Assembly: GCA_027483175.1 (NCBI GenBank)
Contig: JAIXVE010000332.1
Location: 1-57,318 of the forward strand
Reading direction: 5' to 3'
Length of the DNA stretch: 57,318 bases
Source: Verrucomicrobiaceae bacterium
Lineage (GTDB): Bacteria; Verrucomicrobiota; Verrucomicrobiia; Verrucomicrobiales; V1-33
In this document: positions 35,488 to 43,570 of the stretch, in pieces
How positions within the stretch are numbered: the first letter of the stretch is position 1
How the letters are laid out: each line of letters opens with the position of its first letter
Notes under the pieces: model-generated
Database searches by the model: none
Seen by the model: the letters and a program-made list of their open reading frames with translations, nothing else
What the model was told of the DNA's origin: nothing
Position numbers and translations under genes: made by a program

Positions 35488-36903
35488 ATGAATCCTTCGC
35501 AGTCACTGTCACAGAACCTCAGCCAGCAGCAGCGACTCTCCCCGCAGCTGCAGCAGAGTCTGAACATTCTGCAAGCGCCCGTCTTCGAACTCCGCCAGAT
35601 GATCGACGTCGAAATGGCGCAGAACCCTGTCCTCGAAGCCGAATCCACTGACGTTTCCCTCGAACAGGAACGCCCGGAATCCGAACTCGACGACGGCTTC
35701 GACAAGGAATTCAGCGAGCTCTCCCAGATGGACGAGGAATGGCGCACCTACCTCGCCCAGAGCAACGCCGCCCGCGGCCCCCGCACCGCAGAAGAAGAAG
35801 AACGCCGCCAGTTCCTCTTCGACTCCCTCGCCACTTCCGTCACGCTCCAGGATCACCTCATCCAGCAGCTCGCCATGGTCGACGCCCGACCCGAAATCCG
35901 CCGTCTCGTCGAAATGCTCGTCGGCAGTCTCGACGACCGCGGCTTCCTCGGCGCAAAAACCGGCGACCTCTCCCTCGAATTCGGCATCCCCATCGCCGAC
36001 CTCGAAGCCGCCAAAGCCATCCTCCAATCGTTCGACCCCCCAGGCGTCGGCGCTGAAGACCTCCGCGAAAGTCTCCTCCTCCAGCTCAAACGCGACGGCC
36101 GCGAACACAGTCTCGAAAGCCGCATCATCTCCCAGCACCTCGACGACTTCGCCCACAAACGCTACCCTCACATCGCCCGTCGTCTCTCCGTCGATGTCGG
36201 CGACATCAACCGCGCCGCCTCCGTCATCGCCCAACTCAACCCGCGCCCCGCCGGTTCCTTCAGCTCATCCCCTCGCCAGTTCGTCACCCCGGACGTCCAC
36301 GTCGAATGGCAGGCCGGCCGCTACACTGTCACCATGGACGAAGGCCAGCTCCCGCGCCTCCGCATCAGCAATCTCTACAAGGACATCATGTCCAAACCCG
36401 GCGAACGCGACAACGTCCGCAGCTACATCCGCGACAAAATCCGCTCGGGCAAATTCCTCATCCGCTCCATCCACCAGCGCCAGCAGACCATCCAGCGCAT
36501 CGCCGAAGAAATCGTCGAACGTCAGCAGGACTTCATGCGCCTCGGCCCCTCCGCCCTCCGCCCTCTCAACATGGCCACCGTCGCCGACGCCGTCGGGGTC
36601 CACGAAACCACCGTCAGCCGCGCCATCGCCGGTAAATACATGTCCACCCCTCAGGGCATCCGCGAAATGCGCTACTTCTTCACCTCAGGCCTCGCCACCG
36701 ACGACGGCGAACAACGCTCCAACACCAGCGTCAAAACCGCCCTCGCTGAACTCATCCGCTCCGAAGACGGCACCAGCCCCCTCAGCGACGAAGACATCGC
36801 CCGCCTCCTCACCGAACGCGGCGTCCGCATCGCCCGCCGCACCGTCGCCAAATACCGCGAAGCCCTCGGCATCCTCCCCAGCCACCTCCGCCGCACCTAC
36901 TGA
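35488..36903 (+). CDS. rpoN: RNA polymerase sigma-54 factor
   Basis: 471 residues, usual length. Region I at the N-terminus is Gln/Leu-rich (SQNLSQQQRLSPQLQQSLNI, LQAPVFELRQMIDVEMAQNP). A short acidic region II follows, then the core-binding part (FDSLATSVTLQDHLIQQLAM, DRGFLGAKTGDLSLEFGIP, FDPPGVGAEDLRESLLLQL). The DNA-binding helix-turn-helix is NMATVADAVGVHETTVSRAI and the RpoN box ARRTVAKYRE lies at about 449-458. It directs polymerase to -24/-12 promoters and needs an AAA+ activator. No enhancer-binding-protein gene lies in this window. It follows the transpeptidase-like gene but an AT-richer 80-bp gap suggests its own promoter. Confidence 0.97.
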   Translation: MNPSQSLSQNLSQQQRLSPQLQQSLNILQAPVFELRQMIDVEMAQNPVLEAESTDVSLEQERPESELDDGFDKEFSELSQMDEEWRTYLAQSNAARGPRTAEEEERRQFLFDSLATSVTLQDHLIQQLAMVDARPEIRRLVEMLVGSLDDRGFLGAKTGDLSLEFGIPIADLEAAKAILQSFDPPGVGAEDLRESLLLQLKRDGREHSLESRIISQHLDDFAHKRYPHIARRLSVDVGDINRAASVIAQLNPRPAGSFSSSPRQFVTPDVHVEWQAGRYTVTMDEGQLPRLRISNLYKDIMSKPGERDNVRSYIRDKIRSGKFLIRSIHQRQQTIQRIAEEIVERQQDFMRLGPSALRPLNMATVADAVGVHETTVSRAIAGKYMSTPQGIREMRYFFTSGLATDDGEQRSNTSVKTALAELIRSEDGTSPLSDEDIARLLTERGVRIARRTVAKYREALGILPSHLRRTY

Positions 36904-36922
36904 AGCAAAGCAAACAACGTAG

Positions 36923-37136
36923 CGCGGACTTTCCAGTCCGCGTCCCCCCCTTAACAAGCAAAGTGGCACGGGCATCCTGCCTGTGACCTCAGTGCCAAAG
37001 TAGCGCGGACATCCCTGCCCCCTCACCAAACAAGCCCCGTCCCGTAGGGACGACCGATTAGTAGCCGGGGGTCCCGCGAGCCACTCGCGGCACCCCCGGT
37101 TCCCAACACAATAACAAAGAACCCCGTACGGGGTTC
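36923..37136. repeat. Cluster of four to five extragenic palindromes
   Basis: Between rpoN and the M3 peptidase there is no gene but a mosaic of hairpins: 36923-36942 (CGCGGACT/AGTCCGCG, perfect), about 36964-36998 (TGGCAC/GTGCCA around CACGGGCA/TGCCTGTG), 37038-37052 (CGTCCC/GGGACG), 37065-37099 (CCGGGGGT-C-CCGCGAG / CTCGCGG-C-ACCCCCGG, 15 paired bases with one C:C bulge) and 37119-37136 (perfect 18-base palindrome centred on CGTACG). Part of this may act as a terminator for either flanking gene. Such short GC-rich palindromes are common between verrucomicrobial genes. Confidence 0.8.
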
Positions 37137-37158
37137 CCCTCATCCCAAAGCACCCCGC

Positions 37159-39285
37159 TCAATCCAGCCCCGACCGCACCAGCAGCGCCGACAAGTCAGG
37201 ATCCCGCCCCATGAAATCCCTGAACAGCTTCTCCGGCGGCTCACTATTCCCCTTCGACAGCACACAATCCCGGAACGCATGCCCCGTCTCCGGATTCAGC
37301 ACACCCTCCCGCTGAAACCGGCTGAAGCAATCCGCATCCAGCACCTCAGCCCACTTGTAACTGTAATACCCCGCCGCATACCCCACCGGACTAGCAAACA
37401 AATGCGTGAACCGCCGCGCCATCGTCGGCGGTGCCGTCCGCAACGGCATCAGGTACCCCTTCAGCATCGTCTCCACCGTCTCATCCACATCCGCCCCCGA
37501 CGCCACCGCCTCCGCCTCGTGCATGTGCAATCCCAGATCCATCCGCGCAAACGCCAGCTGTCTCATGCAGCTCACCGCCGACAGATAATTCCGCGCCGCC
37601 AGCATCTTCTTGAACAGCTTCGCCGGCACCGGCTCGCCCGTCTCATAATGCCGCGCAAAGAAATCCAGACTCTCCCTCTCCCAGCAGAAATTCTCCATGA
37701 TCTGCGACGGCAGTTCCACAAAATCCCACGCCACATTCACCCCGTTCAGCGACTTCACCTCCACCTGTCCTAGCAAGTGATGCAGCAGGTGTCCGAACTC
37801 GTGAAACACGGTCTCCACCTCATGATGCAGCAGCAGCGCCGGCTTCCCAGCCACCGACGGACTCATGTTCCCGCAGATTAATCCCAGATGCGGCTGCCGA
37901 TCCCGCTCACCCACCGGCGGCGTCCCCGTCTTCAGATAGTTCATCCACGCACCCCCACGCTTGCTGTCCCGGGGATGCCAGTCCGCATAAAACGACCCCA
38001 GATGCACCCCGCGCGAATTCCGGATCTCGTAAAACTTCACCTCCGGATGCCACACCTCCACCGCGTCCTCACTAACACCCTCCGGACGCGCCCCGCCCGG
38101 TTCGATGTACACCGACTCCCGCTCCCGAATCTCGATCCCGAACAACCGCTCACTCAGCCGGAACATCCCATCCAGCACGCCCTCCAGCGGAAACCACGGC
38201 CGCAATTCCTCCTCATCAAAATCATACATCGCCTTCCGACGCTTCTCCGCCCAGTACGCCGCCTCCCACGGCTCCAGCGGAGCCGCCGGAGCATGCACCG
38301 CCTCAGCCTTGAACTCCTGCAGCTCACGACACTGCCGGTTGAACGCCGTCGCAATCCTCCCGTGCAGATCCGTCACAAACCCTAACGCCCGATCCCCGCT
38401 CCCCGCCATCCGACGCTCCAGCACCAGATCCGCAAAATTCGCCTTCCCCATCAGCGCCGCCTTCTCCTGCCGCAGCCGCAGAATCTCCCGCAGCAGCCCC
38501 GTGTTATCCCACGGATCCTTCCGACCCACCCCGATACTCCCCTCCCACACCTCGCGACGCAGCGCCTCGTCATCCGCATGCTCCAGCACCGCCGTCAGAC
38601 TCGGCCCCTTCAGCGTAAAACGCCACACCGGCCGCTCCGCCGTCCCTAACCCCTTCGCCTGCGCATCCGCCAGCGCCGCCGCCCGCGCACTCTCCGGCAA
38701 CCCGCTCAACCTTCCCTCATCCTCAATCACCAGTTCCCACGCATTCGTCGAATCCAGCACGTTCTCCGAAAACTTCTGCGTCACCTGCGCCAGCTCCGCC
38801 TCCAGTGCCTCCACCCGCTGCCTCGTCTCAGCCGGCAGATCCGCCCCGCTCTGACGGAAATCTGCCAGCGTTTCCTCCAGAAACCGACGCTGCACCCCCA
38901 CCAGCTTCGCCGCCTCCGGCGTCCCCGCAAACGTCCGGAACATGTCCCAGAGCGACTCATTCAAATACAGCCCCGCATAAAACTCCGACACCGCCGGCAG
39001 CACCGCATTGTGCGCCTCCCGCAACGCCGGACCATTGCACACCCCATCCAGATGCCCCACCAACCCCCACGCCTCATTCAACGGCGTCAGCGCATCCTCA
39101 AACGCCTGCAGCGTCGTCTCAAAACTCAACCGCCCGCGATCCGTCCGACACAACGCATCAATCCGCTCCTTCGCCCCCTCCAGCGCCAGCGTAATATCCG
39201 CCACCACATGCTCAGCCGTCAGCCGAGACCACGGAACATGAAACGGCGCGTCAAGAAATGGATGATCAGAGGACATGCAATGCAT
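37159..39285 (-). CDS. M3-family metallopeptidase (oligopeptidase A / Dcp-like)
   Basis: About 708 residues from the ATG at 39285 (MHCMSSDHPF); a second ATG at 39276 is equally possible, and a GGGGGA stretch about 9 bases upstream favours 39285. The zinc site HEFGH is at about residues 495-499 with the downstream glutamate in DFVELPSQIMENFCWE. The N-terminal helical half (FETTLQAFEDALTPLNEAWG) and GSFYADWHPRDSKRGGAW are usual for thimet-type oligopeptidases. Length of about 700 residues is normal. No signal peptide, so cytoplasmic, degrading short peptides including signal-peptide remnants. Monocistronic. Confidence 0.93.
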   Translation of the reverse strand: MHCMSSDHPFLDAPFHVPWSRLTAEHVVADITLALEGAKERIDALCRTDRGRLSFETTLQAFEDALTPLNEAWGLVGHLDGVCNGPALREAHNAVLPAVSEFYAGLYLNESLWDMFRTFAGTPEAAKLVGVQRRFLEETLADFRQSGADLPAETRQRVEALEAELAQVTQKFSENVLDSTNAWELVIEDEGRLSGLPESARAAALADAQAKGLGTAERPVWRFTLKGPSLTAVLEHADDEALRREVWEGSIGVGRKDPWDNTGLLREILRLRQEKAALMGKANFADLVLERRMAGSGDRALGFVTDLHGRIATAFNRQCRELQEFKAEAVHAPAAPLEPWEAAYWAEKRRKAMYDFDEEELRPWFPLEGVLDGMFRLSERLFGIEIRERESVYIEPGGARPEGVSEDAVEVWHPEVKFYEIRNSRGVHLGSFYADWHPRDSKRGGAWMNYLKTGTPPVGERDRQPHLGLICGNMSPSVAGKPALLLHHEVETVFHEFGHLLHHLLGQVEVKSLNGVNVAWDFVELPSQIMENFCWERESLDFFARHYETGEPVPAKLFKKMLAARNYLSAVSCMRQLAFARMDLGLHMHEAEAVASGADVDETVETMLKGYLMPLRTAPPTMARRFTHLFASPVGYAAGYYSYKWAEVLDADCFSRFQREGVLNPETGHAFRDCVLSKGNSEPPEKLFRDFMGRDPDLSALLVRSGLD

Positions 39286-39382
39286 CAGGGATTCCCCCAC
39301 CCTGAACACCGTCATCCCCCCCATGGCAAGCGCGCCTCTCCCACTTCCTCCAAACCAGCCCTCTCCCCACCAGCCTTTCCCC

Positions 39383-39606
39383 GGTTACGGCTTGCCGTAA
39401 CCTTGGACTGCGGAAGCCTGCTGCCGCTTTCCCGGAGCCAGCCTGCTGGCCCGGCCCAACCCAAGCACCTCTCCCCACCAGCCACTCTCCCCACCAGCCA
39501 CTCTCCCCACCAGCCTTCCCCCAGTTACGGCTTGCCGTAACCTTGGAATGCGGAAGCCTGCTGCCGCTTTCCCGGAGCCAGCCTGCTGGCCCGGCCCAAC
39601 CCAAGC
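39383..39606. repeat. Two REP-B units upstream of the RAYT gene
   Basis: Units at 39383-39466 and 39523-39606, about 84 bp each, same orientation, nearly identical. Each has three hairpins: GGTTACGG/CCGTAACC around CTTG, GCGG...CCGC, and CCGG-A-GCCAGC-CT-GCTGGC-C-CGG. Between them lie three tandem copies of the 16-bp CTCTCCCCACCAGCCA. The second unit loses one pair in its first hairpin (AGTTACGG). Confidence 0.9.
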
Positions 39607-39682
39607 CCCCTCCGCCGCCGCAGGCCTAAGTCCTCATTTTCAGATAGACTTCCGAAACCAGCGCGGAATCTTCCCTCCTATC

Positions 39683-40267
39683 ATGGAAAATCTGCCGGAT
39701 GACGAGACGTGCGCGAAAGGCACCCGACACTGGCCGCATGCGCCACCCCATCGCCTGAGCATGGCCGGCGTCTATTTCCTCACCGCCCGCTGTGCGGAAG
39801 GACGTCACCTTCTCGCAGACGATGACATGAAGGACTGGTTTCAGGAAACCTTGTTCTCGGTCGTCAACGAGTTCGGCTGGACCCTCGAAGCATGGGCCAT
39901 TCTCTCGAATCACTATCATTTCATCGGCCACCACCCGACCGGCCCGAATGGAGCGGAATCGCTCCGCCAAATGATCCGGAAACTCCACAGCCTGACCACC
40001 CGCGAGCTCAACCGCCGCGACAATCACCCCGGCCGCACCCGGCTCTGGCAGAACTTCCGGGAAACCCATCTGACTCATCAGAAGAGCTACCTCGCCCGGG
40101 TCCACTACGTCCATCAGAACGCCGTGCATCACAAACTCGTGGCCGCGGGATCAGACTGGAAATGGTGCAGCGCCGCAGCGTTCAAAAAAGCGGTGACTCC
40201 CGCATGGCTCAAAACAATCACCAGCTTCCCATACCACGACATCGCCGCCAAAGATCATGACCTGTAA
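39683..40267 (+). CDS. REP-associated tyrosine transposase (RAYT, Y1/HUH superfamily)
   Basis: 194 residues from the ATG at 39683; the open frame runs further back only because the REP unit is open in frame. The HUH motif is NHYHFIGHHP (around residue 76), in WTLEAWAILSNHYHFIGHHP, and the tyrosine helix is SYLARVHYVHQNAVHHKLVA. N-terminal THW-like residues are RLSMAGVYFLTARCAEGRHL. This is the IS200/IS605-like family domesticated in many bacteria, which binds and nicks single-stranded REP hairpins. It lies between two REP-B units on its 5' side and one on its 3' side, in the same orientation, the classical arrangement for a RAYT with its own REPs. Function at chromosome level is unknown. Confidence 0.9.
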   Translation: MENLPDDETCAKGTRHWPHAPPHRLSMAGVYFLTARCAEGRHLLADDDMKDWFQETLFSVVNEFGWTLEAWAILSNHYHFIGHHPTGPNGAESLRQMIRKLHSLTTRELNRRDNHPGRTRLWQNFRETHLTHQKSYLARVHYVHQNAVHHKLVAAGSDWKWCSAAAFKKAVTPAWLKTITSFPYHDIAAKDHDL

Positions 40268-40309
40268 CCCTGGCATACGCTAACCCCCTCTCCCCACAAG
40301 CCTTCCCCC

Positions 40310-40393
40310 GGTTACGGCTTGCCGTAACCTTGGACTGCGGAAGCCTGCTGCCGCTTTCCCGGAGCCAGCCCGCTGGCCCGGCACCGCCCAAGC
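40310..40393. repeat. REP-B unit downstream of the RAYT gene
   Basis: 84 bp, same orientation as the two 5' units; opens GGTTACGG/CCGTAACC and carries the GCCAGC-CC-GCTGGC hairpin. A spacer related to CTCTCCCCAC precedes it. It lies 42 bp after the transposase stop. Confidence 0.9.
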
Positions 40394-40415
40394 TTTCCCA
40401 CACCCCCACCCCCGC

Positions 40416-41000
40416 CTACCGCGACCCCTCCCCCTGCTTCGCCTTGCCATCACCCTCAAACTCCGGAGCCGCACCCCGTTGATCCGCTCCGCCTTGATCT
40501 CCCGCTGCCTTCGCCAGAACCGACCAAAGCGTCGGAAAATCCCGCCGGACCGCCTCAACAGCCTCCTCCTCTCCACCGTCCCCGCCATACTCAAACAGAA
40601 ACGCGTCGCGAACCGGCAGCAGCGACTCCCGATCCAGTCTTCGCGCAGCCTCGCCCATCGCCTTGTCCCCAATCTCCCGGGCGACCCGAACCATTGTATA
40701 GCTGTATCCCTCAGCCCCCGCTCCATCCAACGAGGCATTGCCCGCCATCCATAACAGCAAAAACATCGCGCCTCGCTTCCCGTCCAGCGCACGCTCGACA
40801 AGCACCGGATAGTCAATTCCCGTCGCGGCCGCCATCGCGTTCAAGTCGCTGTAATCCACCGCTTCCTGCGCAAGCTTGTAGCGCAGCTTCACACCAGTCG
40901 TCCGCGACTCCGCCTCACCTCCGACACCGTTGGCCACCAGCAGCAGCAACAACGAACCGACACCGGCCATCAAGCGGCACTGAGTCACAGTAAGTTTCAT
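40416..41000 (-). CDS. Small exported protein of unknown function
   Basis: 194 residues with a signal peptide (MAGVGSLLLLLVANGVGG, then EAES). The mature part is mostly helical with blocks such as YKLAQEAVDYSDLNAMAAAT, FLLLWMAGNASLDGAGAEGY, AMGEAARRLDRESLLPVRDA and EEEAVEAVRRDFPTLWSVLA, and a charged low-complexity tail (GDQGGADQRGAAPEFEGDGK). I do not recognise a family. Periplasmic location is likely. It stands alone between the REP unit and the ybaB/E2 pair. Confidence 0.6.
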   Translation of the reverse strand: MKLTVTQCRLMAGVGSLLLLLVANGVGGEAESRTTGVKLRYKLAQEAVDYSDLNAMAAATGIDYPVLVERALDGKRGAMFLLLWMAGNASLDGAGAEGYSYTMVRVAREIGDKAMGEAARRLDRESLLPVRDAFLFEYGGDGGEEEAVEAVRRDFPTLWSVLAKAAGDQGGADQRGAAPEFEGDGKAKQGEGSR

Positions 41001-41161
41001 GTTTGCCGGATCCTTTTAGTTAGCGCACCAACCCCGAAACCACCAGTCGCCCGCCGATCTCCTTCAGCAAAACGACCGACACACGACCACAATAGCAGCC
41101 AGAGCCTGACAAGTCCACAAACTTCGCCCTATCCACCAGCCCGGCACCACCAAAGCCCCCT

Positions 41162-41191
41162 TTTACTATTTTTCATTTACTATTCACTATT
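41162..41191. repeat. AT-rich direct repeats after ybaB
   Basis: Three copies of a 9-base TTTACTATT-like unit (41162-41170, 41176-41184, 41183-41191 as TTCACTATT) in an otherwise GC-rich region, directly behind the ybaB stop. They could be a termination or protein-binding stretch; nothing more can be supported. Confidence 0.5.
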
Positions 41192-41203
41192 TCCAATCCC
41201 CCC

Positions 41204-41518
41204 TCAGAACCCCATCCCCGGCGGCAATCCCATCCCTGCCGTCACCTTCTTCATCTCCCCCTCCGCCAGCTTCCGCCCCGCATCCAGCGCCTGACGCACC
41301 GCCGCCAGCACCAGATCCTCCAGAATCTCCACGTCCGCAGGATCCACCACCGACGGATCAATCCGGATCGCCTGAACGTCGCCAGCCGCCGTCGCCGTCA
41401 CCGTCACCTTCCCGCCTGCGGCCGAGCCCTCCACCGTCAACTGCGCCAACCCGGCCTGCACACGCTGCATGTCCTGCTGCGCACGCTGCGCCTGCTTGAG
41501 TATCTTGCTGAAATCCAT
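41204..41518 (-). CDS. ybaB: YbaB/EbfC nucleoid-associated protein
   Basis: 104 residues, the normal length. The N-terminal coiled helix (MDFSKILKQAQRAQQDMQRV) and the core block VEGSAAGGKVTVTATAAGDV with QAIRIDPSVVDPADVEILED, then DLVLAAVRQALDAGRKLAEG and the Met/Gly tail GMGLPPGMGF, are typical. It forms dimers that bind DNA with little sequence specificity and may influence nucleoid organisation and recombinational repair. The usual neighbours dnaX and recR are absent; here it follows the E2 gene by 27 bp on the same strand. Confidence 0.93.
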   Translation of the reverse strand: MDFSKILKQAQRAQQDMQRVQAGLAQLTVEGSAAGGKVTVTATAAGDVQAIRIDPSVVDPADVEILEDLVLAAVRQALDAGRKLAEGEMKKVTAGMGLPPGMGF

Positions 41519-41545
41519 CGCCGTGAAAATGTGTCAGGTTAATCC

Positions 41546-42799
41546 TCAGACCAGCATCAGCGCCGGATTTTCCAGCAGCTTCTTCAGCGCCGCCAGATAC
41601 GTCGCCCCCACCGCCCCGTCCACCACCCGGTGATCGCAGCTCATCCCCACCCACATCCGGTTCCCCACCGTGATCTCTCCCTTCGCATTCACCACCGGCA
41701 CCTTCTTCGCCGCCCCGATCGACAGAATCGCCGCCTGCGGCGGATTGATGATCGCATCAAAATTGTCAATCCCGTACGCCCCGAGGTTCGATACTGTGAT
41801 CGTCCCGCCCGCAAACTCATCCGGCGACAGCTTCTTGCCCTTCGCACGCGCCGCAAAATCCTTCACTGCCGTGCTGATCTCCAGCAGCGACTTCTTGTCC
41901 GCATTCCGCAGCACCGGCGTCACCAACCCATCGTCCACCGCCACCGCCACACTCAGATTCACCGACGCAAACTGCACGATCGAATCCCCGTCAAACGACG
42001 CATTCACCGCCCGCACCTGACCCGCCGCCGTCGCCACAGCCTTCAGAATGAAATCATTCACCGTGTACTTGTTCCCGCCGCTCTTCTCCGTCCCCGCATT
42101 GATCTCCTGACGCAACGCCATGATCGGCCCCGCATCGACTTCAATATTCAGATAGAAGTGCGGGATCTGCGTCTTGCTCATCAGCAACCGCTCCGCAATG
42201 ATCGTGCGCATCCCCGTCAGCGGAATCCGCGTGTCGTCAGGACCAGCCACCGGCCGAATCGTCTGCACAGGCTTCGCTGCTCCCGCCGCCGCACCACCCA
42301 CCGGAGCCCCCAGCACGTCCGCACGCACAATCCTCCCACCAGGCCCGCTCCCCGCCAGCGTCCGCAAATCCACGCCGCGTTCCGCCGCCAGCTTCTTCGC
42401 CAATGGCGACGCCTTCACACGGCCACCGCCAACCGCACCGCTCCCGCCCGAAGCCTTCGCCACCGGCCCGCGTGCAGCCGCCGCCGCAGGAGCCGCACCA
42501 CCACCAGCTGCCGCCGGAGCCGCCGGCACCTTCGCCGTCGGCGCATCAGGCACCGCCTCACCTTCCTCTACCAGCACCGCCAGCGCCACCCCCAACCCAG
42601 CCTTCGAACCAGCCGGCACATAAATCTTCCCGAGAATCCCCTCGTCATCCGCCGCCATCTCCATCGTCGCCTTGTCCGTCTCCACCTCCGCCAGCACATC
42701 CCCAGTCCGGACCTTGTCCCCTTCTTTCTTCAACCAGCGCACGAGGGTTCCCTCGGTCATGGTGTCACTGAGCTTCGGCATTTCGATAATGATGGCCAT
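41546..42799 (-). CDS. E2 dihydrolipoyl acyltransferase of a 2-oxoacid dehydrogenase complex
   Basis: 417 residues from ATG 42799 (MAIIIEMPKLSDTMTEGTLV); the upstream MSGRL is rejected. Domain order: lipoyl domain (1-80) with Lys43 in ETDKATMEM, an Ala/Pro-rich linker, peripheral-subunit-binding domain (about 130-170, KASPLAKKLAAERGVDLRTL), and the acyltransferase core (about 195-417) with the catalytic MSCDHRVVDG (His at about 390). The opening ITMPKLSDTM-type motif matches pyruvate dehydrogenase E2. It transfers the acyl group from E1 to CoA. E1 and E3 genes are not in the window. A 27-bp gap to ybaB suggests cotranscription. Confidence 0.93.
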   Translation of the reverse strand: MAIIIEMPKLSDTMTEGTLVRWLKKEGDKVRTGDVLAEVETDKATMEMAADDEGILGKIYVPAGSKAGLGVALAVLVEEGEAVPDAPTAKVPAAPAAAGGGAAPAAAAARGPVAKASGGSGAVGGGRVKASPLAKKLAAERGVDLRTLAGSGPGGRIVRADVLGAPVGGAAAGAAKPVQTIRPVAGPDDTRIPLTGMRTIIAERLLMSKTQIPHFYLNIEVDAGPIMALRQEINAGTEKSGGNKYTVNDFILKAVATAAGQVRAVNASFDGDSIVQFASVNLSVAVAVDDGLVTPVLRNADKKSLLEISTAVKDFAARAKGKKLSPDEFAGGTITVSNLGAYGIDNFDAIINPPQAAILSIGAAKKVPVVNAKGEITVGNRMWVGMSCDHRVVDGAVGATYLAALKKLLENPALMLV

Positions 42800-42890
42800 A
42801 AGCCGCCCACTCATGCCGCGACGGCCCTCCCGGGCAACTGGAAACTCACAAGCCCATCACCCCCTCAACCACCCCCTCAATCTCCCGCTC

Positions 42891-43547
42891 TCAATCCTTC
42901 CGCTTCCCTCCCCCCGACCGATCGCCTCCCCCACCCGAACCCCGCTCGGAACCACCCCCACGACTGCTCCCGCTCGAACTCCCCTCGCCCCCGCCACTCC
43001 CCCGACTCGCCCCACTCGAACGTCCCCCGCCACGCTGCTCGCTCACCGTCTCCTTCCTCCGCTCGCTCTCCCCGCCACTCTTCCGGATCTCCGACCCCTG
43101 AATCGTCCGCCCATCCCGGTTCTCCCACGTGTTCCGCGAAAACTTATACCCCCGCTCCTCAAACCACTTCCGGCTGTGCCAACCCTCAGGCTCATCCCGC
43201 TCCGCTTCCTTTAACCGGTACGCCGTCCCTCCACCAGATCCACCAGTCCTCACCTGCTCCCGCCGATCATCACGATCATCCCGGCGGTTATCCTGATCAT
43301 GCCGGCAACGACACGGATTGTACCCACACACCCGACACACTCCCCGCCCGCCATTACCCCATCCATTGAACCCTCCTCCCCACCACGGCCCGCCCCCATA
43401 ATACCCTCCGCCATACCCTCCGCCATATCCTCCGTACCCGCCACCATACCCTCCTCCGTAATAACCCGGACCAACCTCCGCACACGCCGCCAGCAACGCC
43501 ATCGGCACCAGCGCCACCAGTGGTCGGAAATTCCATTTCGTTTTCAT
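42891..43547 (-). CDS. Glycine/tyrosine-rich lipoprotein with a Cys cluster
   Basis: 218 residues from ATG 43547 (MKTKWNFRPLVALVPMALLA, then AC), a lipobox with Cys22. Residues about 29-70 are GGGYGG repeats rich in Gly, Tyr and Trp, followed by a Cys cluster CRVCGYNPCRCRHD (C-x2-C-x4-C-x-C), which could bind metal. The second half is highly charged (RDDRDDRREQVR, ERDEPEGWHSRKWFEERGYK) and ends in a Ser/Gly/Arg low-complexity tail. Family not recognised. Outer-membrane or surface localisation is likely. The start codons of this gene and the divergent gene at 43571 are only 23 bp apart. Confidence 0.65.
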   Translation of the reverse strand: MKTKWNFRPLVALVPMALLAACAEVGPGYYGGGYGGGYGGYGGGYGGGYYGGGPWWGGGFNGWGNGGRGVCRVCGYNPCRCRHDQDNRRDDRDDRREQVRTGGSGGGTAYRLKEAERDEPEGWHSRKWFEERGYKFSRNTWENRDGRTIQGSEIRKSGGESERRKETVSEQRGGGRSSGASRGSGGGEGSSSGSSRGGGSERGSGGGGDRSGGGKRKD

Positions 43548-43570
43548 CTCGGGCATGACACCATGCTCCC

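Noticed and set aside
36904..37158. Small RNA gene between rpoN and the peptidase
   Set aside because: Hairpins are strong but no promoter or single-transcript fold can be supported from sequence alone.
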